This document shows, piece after piece, positions 1 through 6,672 of a stretch of 8,627 nt of DNA. Below the pieces are notes generated by a model. The model was not told the origin of the DNA. It worked only from the letters and a program-made list of their open reading frames with translations, and made no database searches. The stretch's first letter is position 1; each line of letters opens with the position of its first letter. The translations under genes were made by a program, and so were the position numbers. This DNA is from CS2-K091 sp035527155 (GTDB taxonomy: Bacteria; Planctomycetota; Phycisphaerae; Sedimentisphaerales; Anaerobacaceae): NCBI GenBank assembly GCA_035527155.1, contig DATLBB010000257.1:1-8627 (forward strand), written 5' to 3'.

Positions 1-144
1 AGGGACAACAGCAAGGACTCCAGATATTTCGGATTCGTGCAAAGAGAGGCAATAGTCGGAAAAGCAAGGGGAGTGATTTTATCATTCGACATAACCGACA
101 AGTATCAGCCACGATTGAAAAGGATTTTTTCCTCTCTGAAATAA
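1..144 (+). CDS. lepB: Signal peptidase I, C-terminal fragment (5' end outside window)
   Basis: Frame 1 is open from the first base to a TAA at 142-144 and encodes 47 residues. They begin RDNSKDSRYFGFV, which matches conserved box E of type I signal peptidases (GDN-x3-S-x-DSR-[YF]-[WF]-G-[FV]). Next comes REAIVGKARGVILSFD, the usual final strand, where many family members have an IVGKA-type sequence. The enzyme is a membrane-anchored Ser/Lys protease that removes signal peptides from exported proteins on the outer face of the inner membrane. The catalytic Ser and Lys and the membrane anchor lie upstream of the window and cannot be checked. It is followed by a 190-base gap before lpxK, so co-transcription with the LPS genes is uncertain. 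The short tail after the box fits a natural C-terminus rather than a truncation. Confidence 0.88.
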   Translation, partial: RDNSKDSRYFGFVQREAIVGKARGVILSFDITDKYQPRLKRIFSSLK

Positions 145-280
145 CCACTTTCGAATCGCAATTGCAGCTCCTGCCGACAAAAGCACAGCTCCTTATTTTC
201 TCTTTCAGGGTGATTGTCTTTTTTGTGGCAAAAAAGTGAAATCCAGTGTAGTCTGTTCGAGCTAAAGACAAGAAAGTGGG

Positions 281-298
281 TTCCTGCTTTCTTAGGAA
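281..298. repeat. Imperfect palindrome, possible relic of a dispersed REP-like repeat
   Basis: The 190-base stretch between lepB and lpxK (145-334) holds no convincing gene. Within it TTCCT (281-285) pairs with AGGAA (294-298). A competing 7-base stem pairs AAGAAAG (270-276) with CTTTCTT (287-293). The run from TTCCTGCTTTC to GGAATGACAG resembles the widespread palindromic repeat whose core reads like ATTCCCGCTTTCGCGGGAATGACA. A possible other arm (ATCCAGT near 241) lies upstream. There is no U-run after either stem, so an intrinsic terminator is unlikely. Assigning it to a known repeat class rests on resemblance only. Confidence 0.4.
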
Positions 299-320
299 TG
301 ACAGAAATACAGGTTTTGCT

Positions 321-326
321 GAAGGA
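321..326 (+). promoter_or_regulatory. Ribosome binding site that fixes a TTG start for lpxK
   Basis: GAAGGA at 321-326 is a good Shine-Dalgarno match, 8 bases before the TTG at 335. An in-frame TGA at 320-322 rules out any start further upstream. The next in-frame Met is well inside the conserved domain. The TTG is therefore the best-supported start. Confidence 0.7.
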
Positions 327-334
327 TTTTATCA

Positions 335-1438
335 TTGAATCAGGATGCTTATCGCAAACTGATTTCAGGTGAAAGCAACGGTTTGGGTGCAGCACTCCTG
401 CGCTTTTTTTTAGGAATAGCTGCTCAAGTTTACCGTGTTGTTATCGCACTGCGAAATTTGTTATACACCAAAGGGTGGTTGAAGATACATCGTGCAAATG
501 CAGCGGTTATAAGTGTCGGTAACATAACCACCGGCGGAACAGGCAAAACGCCCCTTGTAATCCGGCTGTGCAAACTGATAATTTCAGATTCCAAGATTCA
601 GGTTTCAGATTCTCAGTGTGCGATACTCACGCGTGGGTACAAAATGACCCAGGACTCAGGACCCAAGACCCAAGATTATGGAGATGAGCCGGCAGTTCTT
701 GCTGAGAGCTGTCCGGAGGCCAAAGTGATTGTTAATCCTAACCGTGTGGCCGGAGCTGACGAAGCTGTAGAAAAGTTTGGCGCAAAGGTATTAATTATGG
801 ACGATGGATTCCAACATCGCCGATTAGCGAGAGACCTGGATATCGTTACAATTGATGGCACTTTGCCTTTCGGCTACGGCAGGATGCTTCCGGCTGGGCT
901 GCTGCGGGAACCTGTTGCCGCGCTGAAGCGGGCTGATGCCGTTGTTATTACCAGGTGTGACCAGGCCGGTGAGGCTGAACTGAGCCAACTTGAAGACAAG
1001 CTGCACAAAATAAATCCAGAAATTGTAATTGCCAGATCGATACATGCCCCTGTTTGTGCAAAATCCATAAAAAACAAAGAAATTGGCCTTGAAGAGCTAA
1101 AGAGTAGAAAAATATTTGCATTCTGCGGTATCGGCAATCCGGATGCGTTTTTGAGGACTGTCACAGGGCTTGGAGTTAAAATTGTTGGTTCAAAAGTCTA
1201 CAATGACCATTACCACTACACGGACGATTGTTTAGCCGGTATTTGCGAAGAGGCCAAACGTCTTAAGGCAGATTTGATGCTGACAACGCAAAAAGACTGG
1301 TTTTCATCACCATTATCCACAACTGCCAAAGCGAAGAACGATGAAAATTTTGCATATTTGGCAATCGAGCTTAAATTTATTAGCGGAGAAGATAAAATAA
1401 CACAGTTGATTGAAGACGCTTTGGCGGGTAAAATCTGA
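335..1438 (+). CDS. lpxK: Tetraacyldisaccharide 4'-kinase (lipid A 4'-kinase)
   Basis: LpxK transfers the ATP gamma-phosphate to the 4' position of the tetraacyldisaccharide 1-phosphate to give lipid IVA, at the cytoplasmic face of the inner membrane. The 367 residues are slightly longer than the usual 310-350. An SGES motif near residue 11 is followed by the amphipathic/hydrophobic N-terminal helix (about 18-45) that docks to the membrane. The Walker A loop GNITTGGTGKT is at 62-72, RGY at 100-102, GDEP at 116-119, and the family signature DDGFQH at 156-161. LPAGLLREP lies at 185-193, and a C-terminal DHYHYTDDC segment occurs around residue 290. The start is TTG with a good ribosome binding site; an in-frame stop lies just upstream. 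Two low-complexity repeat tracts (581-616 and 646-675) fall in the variable loop region between the P-loop and GDEP. It is the first gene of the tightly packed LPS cluster. Family assignment is secure. Confidence 0.95.
   Translation: MNQDAYRKLISGESNGLGAALLRFFLGIAAQVYRVVIALRNLLYTKGWLKIHRANAAVISVGNITTGGTGKTPLVIRLCKLIISDSKIQVSDSQCAILTRGYKMTQDSGPKTQDYGDEPAVLAESCPEAKVIVNPNRVAGADEAVEKFGAKVLIMDDGFQHRRLARDLDIVTIDGTLPFGYGRMLPAGLLREPVAALKRADAVVITRCDQAGEAELSQLEDKLHKINPEIVIARSIHAPVCAKSIKNKEIGLEELKSRKIFAFCGIGNPDAFLRTVTGLGVKIVGSKVYNDHYHYTDDCLAGICEEAKRLKADLMLTTQKDWFSSPLSTTAKAKNDENFAYLAIELKFISGEDKITQLIEDALAGKI
581..616 (+). repeat. Degenerate TTCAGAT-type repeat tract inside lpxK
   Basis: The ten-base word TTTCAGATTC occurs at 582-591 and again at 603-612, exactly 21 bases apart. 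The intervening bases (CCAAGATTCAGG) are made of similar roughly 7-base units. The tract encodes residues about 83-94 (ISDSKIQVSDSQ). Compared from memory with E. coli LpxK, this sits where about seven extra residues are present before the RGY motif. A 21-base period preserves the reading frame. Confidence 0.55.
646..675 (+). repeat. Heptanucleotide tandem repeat (4.3 copies) inside lpxK
   Basis: Four consecutive seven-base units read GACCCAG, GACTCAG, GACCCAA and GACCCAA, followed by GA. They run in register from 646 to 675. Because 7 is not a multiple of 3, successive units are read in different frames; they encode the loop TQDSGPKTQD between RGYK and GDEP. The repeat lies in a loop that varies among LpxK proteins. 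Confidence 0.7.
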
Positions 1439-1481
1439 AAAATAAAAACCATTAGTGAATAGAATGTAGTCAATAAAGAAG

Positions 1482-3008
1482 ATGTACGAAAAGCTGCTAA
1501 AGACAGTAACGAATCTTGGCTCGCCGAACATTTTGCTCGTCGGCGATTTTATGCTCGACGTTTATACTTACGGCGATGCGCTAAGAATAAGCCCTGAGGC
1601 GCCCGTTCCAGTGCTGAAAGTTACCAAGACCGAGTATAGCTGCGGCGGAGCAGGTTCTGTGGCCACCAACCTCGCCGCTTTGGGTGCCGTGCCTTGTTGT
1701 CTGGGAGTTATCGGGGATGATGCAAATGGCAAAATCCTTAAGCAAATGCTGACGGAGGCAGGAGCTGATACAGTGGGCCTATTTGTTGTGCCGGACAGGT
1801 CTACCATCAGTAAGCTACGACTCGTCGGCCTGGCGCAACATCGTCATCGGCAGCAATTGATGAGAATTGATGAAGAATCTACCGAGCCATTACCTGATGA
1901 ACTAAATGAGGCTATTTTGCAGGCGTACAAAGACAAGTTGAAAAAGGCCGATGTCGTTTGCCTGCAGGATTATAATAAGGGCCTGCTTTGTCCATCGCTG
2001 TGCAAGCAAATGGTACAGTTGGCAGCGCGAGCAAACAAAAAAGTCCTTGTTGACCCCTGCCTGACCAGCGATTATTCAAAGTACATCGGCGCCACCATCA
2101 TAACGCCAAACCGCCGGGAGGCTTCAGAGGTTGTTGGTTTCGATATAGAAAGCGCAGAAATGGCGGCCGGAGCGGCGACGGAGCTTGCAAAGAAATTAAA
2201 GCTGGAAGCTGTTGTAATTACGCTCGATAAGGAAGGTGCGTATCTGAGAACAAACCAGACGAGCGAAATTGTACCTGCCAGGCCCCGCAGCGTCTATGAC
2301 GTTACCGGCGCCGGCGATATGGTTCTGGCGACACTCGCGATAACTTTGGCTGCTGATTGTGATTATCAGACAGCCGTGCAGTTATCCAATATAACCGCCG
2401 GCATAGAAGTAGAAAAATTCGGCGCAGCGACTGTGACTATCCCTGAAATTATCAATGAAATCGTCAGCGAAAATCGGGGCAAAAGCGGTAAGGTTCGCTC
2501 GATTGATTCTTTAGTAGAGGAACTTGGCTGGCAACGCGGACAAAAGGCCACTATTGTCTTTACCAATGGCTGTTTTGATGTGATGCACAGAGGGCATACC
2601 GAATTTCTAAAATTCTGCAGGCAACAAGGCGACATAGTCGTTGTCGGGCTGAACAGCGACGGTTCGGTAAAAACAATTAAAGGGCCTGACCGGCCGATTA
2701 ACAACCAGTATGACAGGGCCGCCGTCTTGGCTGCATTGGAAACGGTGGATTACATCACGGTCTTCGATGAGCCGGACCCGCTCAACTTAATCAAACAAGT
2801 AAAACCTGATGTATTAGTGAAAGGTCAGGATTGGGCCCGGAAAGGTGTCATCGGTCAGGATTTTGTTGAGTCTTACGGCGGCAAGGTCGTTCTTGCACCT
2901 CTTGTTGAAGGCAAAAGCTCCACCAAAACAATTGAGAAATTGAAGGCATTGAAGGATTCTCATTCTGCAGATAATTCCAGAATGGTGTCCCCTGAAAGTA
3001 AATCCTGA
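1482..3008 (+). CDS. hldE: Bifunctional heptose 7-phosphate kinase / heptose 1-phosphate adenylyltransferase
   Basis: This cytoplasmic enzyme carries out two steps of ADP-heptose synthesis: C1 phosphorylation of D-glycero-beta-D-manno-heptose 7-phosphate, then adenylylation of the 1-phosphate. The N-terminal domain (about 1-325) is a ribokinase/PfkB fold with VGDFMLDVY at 20-28, the characteristic RISPEAPVPV at 35-44, GGAGSVATN at 55-63, and the catalytic DVTGAGD at 273-279 (Asp279 the likely base). The C-terminal domain (about 355-490) is a nucleotidyltransferase fold with TNGCFDVMHRGH at 361-372, the HxGH-type motif reading HRGH, and VKGQDW at 446-451. At 508 residues it has slightly more than the usual ~475 because of a polar C-terminal tail (about 490-508). 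Its stop overlaps the gmhA start in TGATG, implying translational coupling. The fused architecture, with gmhA and gmhB next to it, points to the ADP-heptose rather than the GDP-heptose route. Confidence 0.95.
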   Translation: MYEKLLKTVTNLGSPNILLVGDFMLDVYTYGDALRISPEAPVPVLKVTKTEYSCGGAGSVATNLAALGAVPCCLGVIGDDANGKILKQMLTEAGADTVGLFVVPDRSTISKLRLVGLAQHRHRQQLMRIDEESTEPLPDELNEAILQAYKDKLKKADVVCLQDYNKGLLCPSLCKQMVQLAARANKKVLVDPCLTSDYSKYIGATIITPNRREASEVVGFDIESAEMAAGAATELAKKLKLEAVVITLDKEGAYLRTNQTSEIVPARPRSVYDVTGAGDMVLATLAITLAADCDYQTAVQLSNITAGIEVEKFGAATVTIPEIINEIVSENRGKSGKVRSIDSLVEELGWQRGQKATIVFTNGCFDVMHRGHTEFLKFCRQQGDIVVVGLNSDGSVKTIKGPDRPINNQYDRAAVLAALETVDYITVFDEPDPLNLIKQVKPDVLVKGQDWARKGVIGQDFVESYGGKVVLAPLVEGKSSTKTIEKLKALKDSHSADNSRMVSPESKS

Positions 3009-3586
3009 TGGACAGCGAGTCAAAGAAGCAGATTTTGGAAGTAATAGAAGCGCATAAGAAGATGGTTGCCGAACTGGAGACAAGCGGGATTGAGATACTT
3101 ACTGCGGCCGCCGAGGCGATAATAAAATCACTAAAGGATAACGGCAGGGTATATCTGTGCGGAAATGGAGGCTCGGCAGCAGATGCTCAACACATAGCGA
3201 GCGAGCTTGTTGGGAGATTCGAGCGTGAGCGTAAGGCGCTGCCGGCTGTCGCCCTGACGACTGATTCATCCGTGATGACATCAGTTTCCAATGACTACGG
3301 CTATGAAAATGTATTTTCCAAACAGGTCGAAGCTCTTGTTCGAGAAGGCGATATTTTCTGGGCCATTTCAACAAGCGGGACCTCTGCAAATGTCATTGAG
3401 GCCGCCCGGTCAGCTAAGGAAAAGGGCGCATGCGTACTTGCTTTTACCGGCAAGACTAATAGTGAGCTGGAGGAAATATCCGATATTTGTTTTTGTGCGG
3501 ACGGTCCAACTGCCCGTAGCCAGGAGATTCACCAGCTCGGCTTTCATATAATTTGTAAACTTGTAGAACAGAACTTTTGCGAATAG
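3008..3586 (+). CDS. gmhA: Sedoheptulose 7-phosphate isomerase
   Basis: GmhA converts sedoheptulose 7-phosphate into D-glycero-D-manno-heptose 7-phosphate, the first committed step of heptose synthesis, in the cytoplasm. The 192-residue protein is a single SIS domain of normal family length. The phosphosugar loop CGNGGSAADAQH is at 51-62, followed by SELVGRF (65-71). TTDSSVMTSVSNDYGYENVF is at 84-103, STSGTSANV at 121-129, and RSQEIHQLGFH at 170-180. By comparison with characterised GmhA proteins, His62, Glu66, Gln172 and His180 are at the expected metal-binding positions. The ATG shares one base with the hldE stop (TGATG), so translation is probably coupled. No anomaly was seen. Confidence 0.95.
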   Translation: MDSESKKQILEVIEAHKKMVAELETSGIEILTAAAEAIIKSLKDNGRVYLCGNGGSAADAQHIASELVGRFERERKALPAVALTTDSSVMTSVSNDYGYENVFSKQVEALVREGDIFWAISTSGTSANVIEAARSAKEKGACVLAFTGKTNSELEEISDICFCADGPTARSQEIHQLGFHIICKLVEQNFCE

Positions 3587-3599
3587 TTTAATTAAGAAA

Positions 3600-4721
3600 A
3601 TGGATATGTCTAATAAAGCGATATTTTTAGATTGCGACGGTACTTTGATTGAAGACCCCGGCTATATCAATAGTCCAGACCAGGTAAAGCTGCTGGAAGG
3701 TGTTACTGAGGCACTTGTTGAGCTTCGAGCTATGGGATATAAGCTAATTGTCGTCTCCAATCAATCGGGTGTTGCACGTGGAATTGTTACCGAACAAGTT
3801 CTTGGTGAGATTCATAACCGCTTAAGGCAACAACTGGCCGAAAAGGGAGCTCATTTAGACCAGATTTATTACTGTCCCTATCATCCAGAGGGAGTTGTCC
3901 GAAAATACCGTAAAGAAAGTGACTGGAGAAAGCCGAATCCCGGGATGCTTCTGGCCGCAGCCGACGAGTTGAAAATCGACCTCAGCCAATCGTGGTGCAT
4001 CGGCGATAGCAGCCGGGACATTGAGGCTGGTTTACGGGCCGGCTGCAAAACCATATTGGTAAACCGCTTTGCGCTGTACAAAACCAGCTACAACGGACCA
4101 GCCGAGCCAACTCCGGACTATAAGAGTGTCAATATGAAGGAAGCGGTAAATATCGTTAAACAATATCACCGCTCACCCAACAACGTAAAAGTCCTAACTC
4201 AGTCAGCCCCAAAACCCAAAGCTAAGCCGGCTCCAGAGTCCAAACAGAAGCCGGCCCCGGAATCCAAACCGAAGCCGGCCCCGGAATCCAAATCCAAGCC
4301 GGCCCCGGAATCCAAATCCAAGCCGGCCCAAGAGTCTAAATTCAAGCCCGCTCCAGAGTCCAAACCCAAGCCAGTCCCAAAGATTAAAGCCAAGCCGGTA
4401 CCGGAAGCTATCGAACAATCGAAACCACAAGAGGCAAAACCTGCAGAGCAAGATGTCCCTGCTGAAAGCGAGAGGCAATTGCTCCATAGCATTCTGGACC
4501 AATTGAAAGGTATGCAGCGGGCCAATATGTTCAGCGAATTTTCCATAATGAGACTGCTGGCCGGGAGTGTGCAAATTATCGTTGTGTTTTGCCTGCTGAT
4601 GACCGTTTGGTTCCTGACGAGGCCAGGCCGGCAGGACATTGCGGTTTTGATTTCCCTCGGATTTGCTATGGTCCTGCAGATGATGTCGCTAACCTTCTAC
4701 ATCATGCAGGGGCGAAAATAG
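3600..4721 (+). CDS. gmhB: Heptose 1,7-bisphosphate phosphatase with repeat linker and predicted membrane hairpin
   Basis: The N-terminal HAD phosphatase (about 1-190) should remove the C7 phosphate from heptose 1,7-bisphosphate between the two HldE steps. Visible motifs are DCDGT (11-15; Asp11 nucleophile, Asp13 acid/base), SNQSGVARG (53-61), RKP (110-112) and GDSSRD (135-140). Numbering aligns without gaps to E. coli GmhB as I recall it, which supports ATG 3600 over the second Met at 3606. The zinc loop is altered: Cys92 is kept, but the positions equivalent to His94, Cys107 and Cys109 are Tyr, Ser and Trp. At 373 residues it is nearly twice the usual ~190. The extra part has a Lys/Pro octapeptide repeat (203-266, APESKxKP type), a polar Gln/Glu segment (270-312), two hydrophobic helices (about 318-340 and 346-369) joined by a short RPGRQD turn, and a GRK end. 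I infer membrane tethering with both ends cytoplasmic. The extension could also be a separate small membrane protein module fused here; I do not recognise it as a named family. Confidence 0.88.
   Translation: MDMSNKAIFLDCDGTLIEDPGYINSPDQVKLLEGVTEALVELRAMGYKLIVVSNQSGVARGIVTEQVLGEIHNRLRQQLAEKGAHLDQIYYCPYHPEGVVRKYRKESDWRKPNPGMLLAAADELKIDLSQSWCIGDSSRDIEAGLRAGCKTILVNRFALYKTSYNGPAEPTPDYKSVNMKEAVNIVKQYHRSPNNVKVLTQSAPKPKAKPAPESKQKPAPESKPKPAPESKSKPAPESKSKPAQESKFKPAPESKPKPVPKIKAKPVPEAIEQSKPQEAKPAEQDVPAESERQLLHSILDQLKGMQRANMFSEFSIMRLLAGSVQIIVVFCLLMTVWFLTRPGRQDIAVLISLGFAMVLQMMSLTFYIMQGRK
4206..4397 (+). repeat. Eight 24-base repeats encoding a Lys/Pro octapeptide linker
   Basis: Eight in-frame 24-base units encode octapeptides of consensus APESKxKP (residues 203-266 of the gmhB product). 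The outer units are degenerate (APKPKAKP first, VPKIKAKP last) and the central ones nearly identical. Units at 4272-4295 and 4296-4319 are identical at every base, indicating recent tandem duplication. The peptide should be an extended, basic, proline-rich spacer. Confidence 0.9.
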
Positions 4722-4737
4722 TGATACCGGGGACGGG

Positions 4738-5817
4738 ATGCGAGAAATGGGACACGAGATATTAGTATGGCTTCCTTCTCCTATAGGTGACGCCGTTATC
4801 AGTACACCTGCCTTGCGAGCCATACGTCAACATTTCAAATCCTCCAGAATCACATTTTTTGCCAGGCCCGTGGTTCGTGAGGTTTTATCGCCAGGCAGCT
4901 TTACCGACAGATGGCTGGAGCAGCGGAATGAGAATCCGTTTGCTATAGCAAAAATGCTCAAGGGCCATAAATTTACGCATGCGATTCTGTTCAAAAATTC
5001 TTTTGCTTCGGGCCTGGCGGTTTTCTTAGCGAGGATACCATCACGGGTTGGCTATGCTCGCGATGGACGAGGGCTTCTGCTAACCGACAAACTTTATCCG
5101 CCAAAACTACCTGATGGGAAATTCAAGCCGATTTCTATGATTGACTACTATCTTGCGATTGCGTCCCGGCTTGGTGCTGATACCACTAATAAAGAGCTTG
5201 AACTTCTGGTAGGGCCGCAAAACAGCGAAAAACTAAAAGCCAAATTACCGGAAATTGCCGAGTCCGAAGGGCCGGTCATCATTATCGTTCCGGGCGCAGC
5301 GGCCGGGCCAAGTAAACGCTGGCCGAGCGAAAGATTCGCCCAAACGGCCGATTGGCTGATTGATAACTACAACGCAACTGTCGTCATATCCGTTGCACCC
5401 ACCGCTGTTGAGAGGCAGATTGCACAAGAGATCTGCGATTCAAACAATCTTAAGCACAAACTTATCAACCTGGCAGCCTGTTCCATAAGTCTTGGCGAAT
5501 TAAAAACGCTTTTTGCCGGTTCCGACCTGATGATATCAAACGATACCGGGCCACGGCATATTGCCATAGCTCTTCGGCGTAAGATTGTCAGCCTGCTTGG
5601 ACCAAACGACCCTGCCTGGACGGACTTCGGTTATGAAAATGAAATTAGAATAGTTGGCGAAGCCCCTTGTGCTCCCTGCGACAGGCCAATCTGCAAAAAA
5701 ACCGAGCATCTATGTATGCAGTCAATTACGGCAGAGATGGTTTGTGACGCTGCAAAAAGATTACTCGACAACAGCCACCCAAAACGGCAACAGCTATGCG
5801 CGAGCAGAAACTTGTAG
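4738..5817 (+). CDS. waaF: LPS heptosyltransferase, WaaF-like (GT9)
   Basis: This GT9 enzyme should transfer heptose from ADP-heptose to the growing LPS inner core at the cytoplasmic face of the inner membrane. The N-terminal Rossmann domain begins with LVWLPSPIGDAVISTPALRA (9-28), in which Asp18 matches the conserved catalytic aspartate position. The C-terminal domain has PGAAAGPSKRWPSERFA (185-201), typical of the nucleotide-sugar side, and the signature SNDTGPRHIA (267-276) followed by LLGPNDPAWT. A Cys cluster (311, 314, 319, 326; C-x2-C-x4-C-x6-C) is present near the end, as in many WaaF proteins. The length (359) is normal. ATG 4738 has a close GGGGA; ATG 4747 is an equally plausible start with GGGA at better spacing and would remove only three residues. 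Whether it adds the first, second or a later heptose cannot be decided from sequence alone. Confidence 0.87.
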   Translation: MREMGHEILVWLPSPIGDAVISTPALRAIRQHFKSSRITFFARPVVREVLSPGSFTDRWLEQRNENPFAIAKMLKGHKFTHAILFKNSFASGLAVFLARIPSRVGYARDGRGLLLTDKLYPPKLPDGKFKPISMIDYYLAIASRLGADTTNKELELLVGPQNSEKLKAKLPEIAESEGPVIIIVPGAAAGPSKRWPSERFAQTADWLIDNYNATVVISVAPTAVERQIAQEICDSNNLKHKLINLAACSISLGELKTLFAGSDLMISNDTGPRHIAIALRRKIVSLLGPNDPAWTDFGYENEIRIVGEAPCAPCDRPICKKTEHLCMQSITAEMVCDAAKRLLDNSHPKRQQLCASRNL

Positions 5818-6665
5818 AAATTTCGGAGTTGTGTTTCATCGACCCTGATTATAAAGAGGCGTTCAGCAAATTGGGCTTAACTTCAATTGACGCTGTATTT
5901 TCTTTCAATGCCGGTAAGAATTTGACCAAAAACAATCTTGCGAAATACCGCAGCCGCCTGCAATTTGAAATAAATTCGCCGGCAGTTACAGTTTTTTTGA
6001 AGCGCTACGACAGACCGCCAATCTCAGTTCAGCTCGGAAACTGGCTCGCAGCTCACAGTCGTACAAGTTGTGGCTTGCTCAATTTTAAGTCTACAGATGA
6101 GCTGGCGGCGGTGGGCATACGTACCCCGAAGACCCTTTTCTACGGCGAGCAATGGGGGACATTTTTTGAGAAAAGGAGCTTCATAATCACGGAGAAGATT
6201 CCGAATGCCGAATCCCTGGAGCGGAGATTGCCCAACTGTTTCAGCGGCCCAACAACGGTTGAGACAATGAGACTGCGAAGAGATTTTATCGCTCAATTAG
6301 CGGGCTTTGTAAAACAGTTTCACGAAAGTGGTTACTGTCATCGGGACCTTTATCTATCCCATATATTCCACATTGATAGCGGCGATTTTTATTTGATAGA
6401 CCTGGCGCGGGCTTTTAAGCCAGGCGTCCGGCGCTGGCGATTTCTGATAAAAGATATTGCCCAAGTGTATTATTCGGCTCCTGCCAGGTATTTTTCAAAA
6501 ACCGACCGGCTTCGATTTTACATTACCTATGCCGGGCGGCAGAAGTTGACCAGGAAAGACAAGGCATTTATTCGTAAGGTGATAAACAGGGCAAAGCGTA
6601 TGGCACGACACGATATGAGGCACAGCAGACCGGTCCCATTTGAAAGCCGGCCAGATTCGGCTTAA
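5796..6665 (+). CDS. waaP: LPS core heptose kinase, WaaP/RfaP-like
   Basis: The protein belongs to the Kdo/WaaP kinase family with a eukaryotic-like protein kinase fold, and is predicted to phosphorylate an inner-core sugar, most likely heptose, in the cytoplasm. FLKRY at 67-71 supplies the candidate ATP-binding Lys69. RSFIITEKI (127-135) matches the hinge region seen as SFIITE in enterobacterial RfaP. GYCHRDLYLSHIF (179-191) carries the catalytic Asp184 and matches the HRDCYICHF motif. LIDLARA (200-206) supplies the metal-binding Asp202, and RRWRFLIKD follows at 212-220. Length (289) is a little over the typical ~265. The ATG lies 22 bases inside the heptosyltransferase gene, in another frame, and no strong ribosome binding site is seen, so coupling is likely. 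The acceptor sugar is not provable here; a Kdo kinase is the main alternative. Confidence 0.82.
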   Translation: MREQKLVEISELCFIDPDYKEAFSKLGLTSIDAVFSFNAGKNLTKNNLAKYRSRLQFEINSPAVTVFLKRYDRPPISVQLGNWLAAHSRTSCGLLNFKSTDELAAVGIRTPKTLFYGEQWGTFFEKRSFIITEKIPNAESLERRLPNCFSGPTTVETMRLRRDFIAQLAGFVKQFHESGYCHRDLYLSHIFHIDSGDFYLIDLARAFKPGVRRWRFLIKDIAQVYYSAPARYFSKTDRLRFYITYAGRQKLTRKDKAFIRKVINRAKRMARHDMRHSRPVPFESRPDSA

Positions 6666-6672
6666 ATTCGCG

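Noticed and set aside
219..235. Perfect inverted repeat TTTTTTG-TGG-CAAAAAA as a lepB terminator
   Set aside because: The stem is almost all A-T with a three-base loop and no GC-rich part, so it would be too weak for a normal intrinsic terminator. The T-run is part of the stem itself.
105..395. Minus-strand 96-codon frame across the lepB-lpxK gap
   Set aside because: It overlaps the ends of two confidently assigned plus-strand genes, shows no recognisable domain or ribosome binding site, and its composition looks random.
1464..1469. ATG-TAG start-stop upstream of hldE as a regulatory mini-ORF
   Set aside because: It has no ribosome binding site, and a chance occurrence is likely in a 43-base AT-rich gap.
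3291..3551. Plus-strand 86-codon frame within gmhA
   Set aside because: It is an alternate-frame shadow of the well-conserved SIS domain gene, with no motif of its own.
4199..4639. Long minus-strand reading frames rich in Gly/Ala/Asp or Gly/Phe/Leu repeats
   Set aside because: They are antisense translations of the 24-base repeats in gmhB. Their periodicity comes entirely from the plus-strand gene, and they have no family motif.
6640..6672. Upstream TTG start for the GT4 glycosyltransferase
   Set aside because: It would overlap the kinase gene by 26 bases and add eleven residues unlike GT4 N-termini. ATG 6673 gives the expected MKKK start right before the first beta strand.
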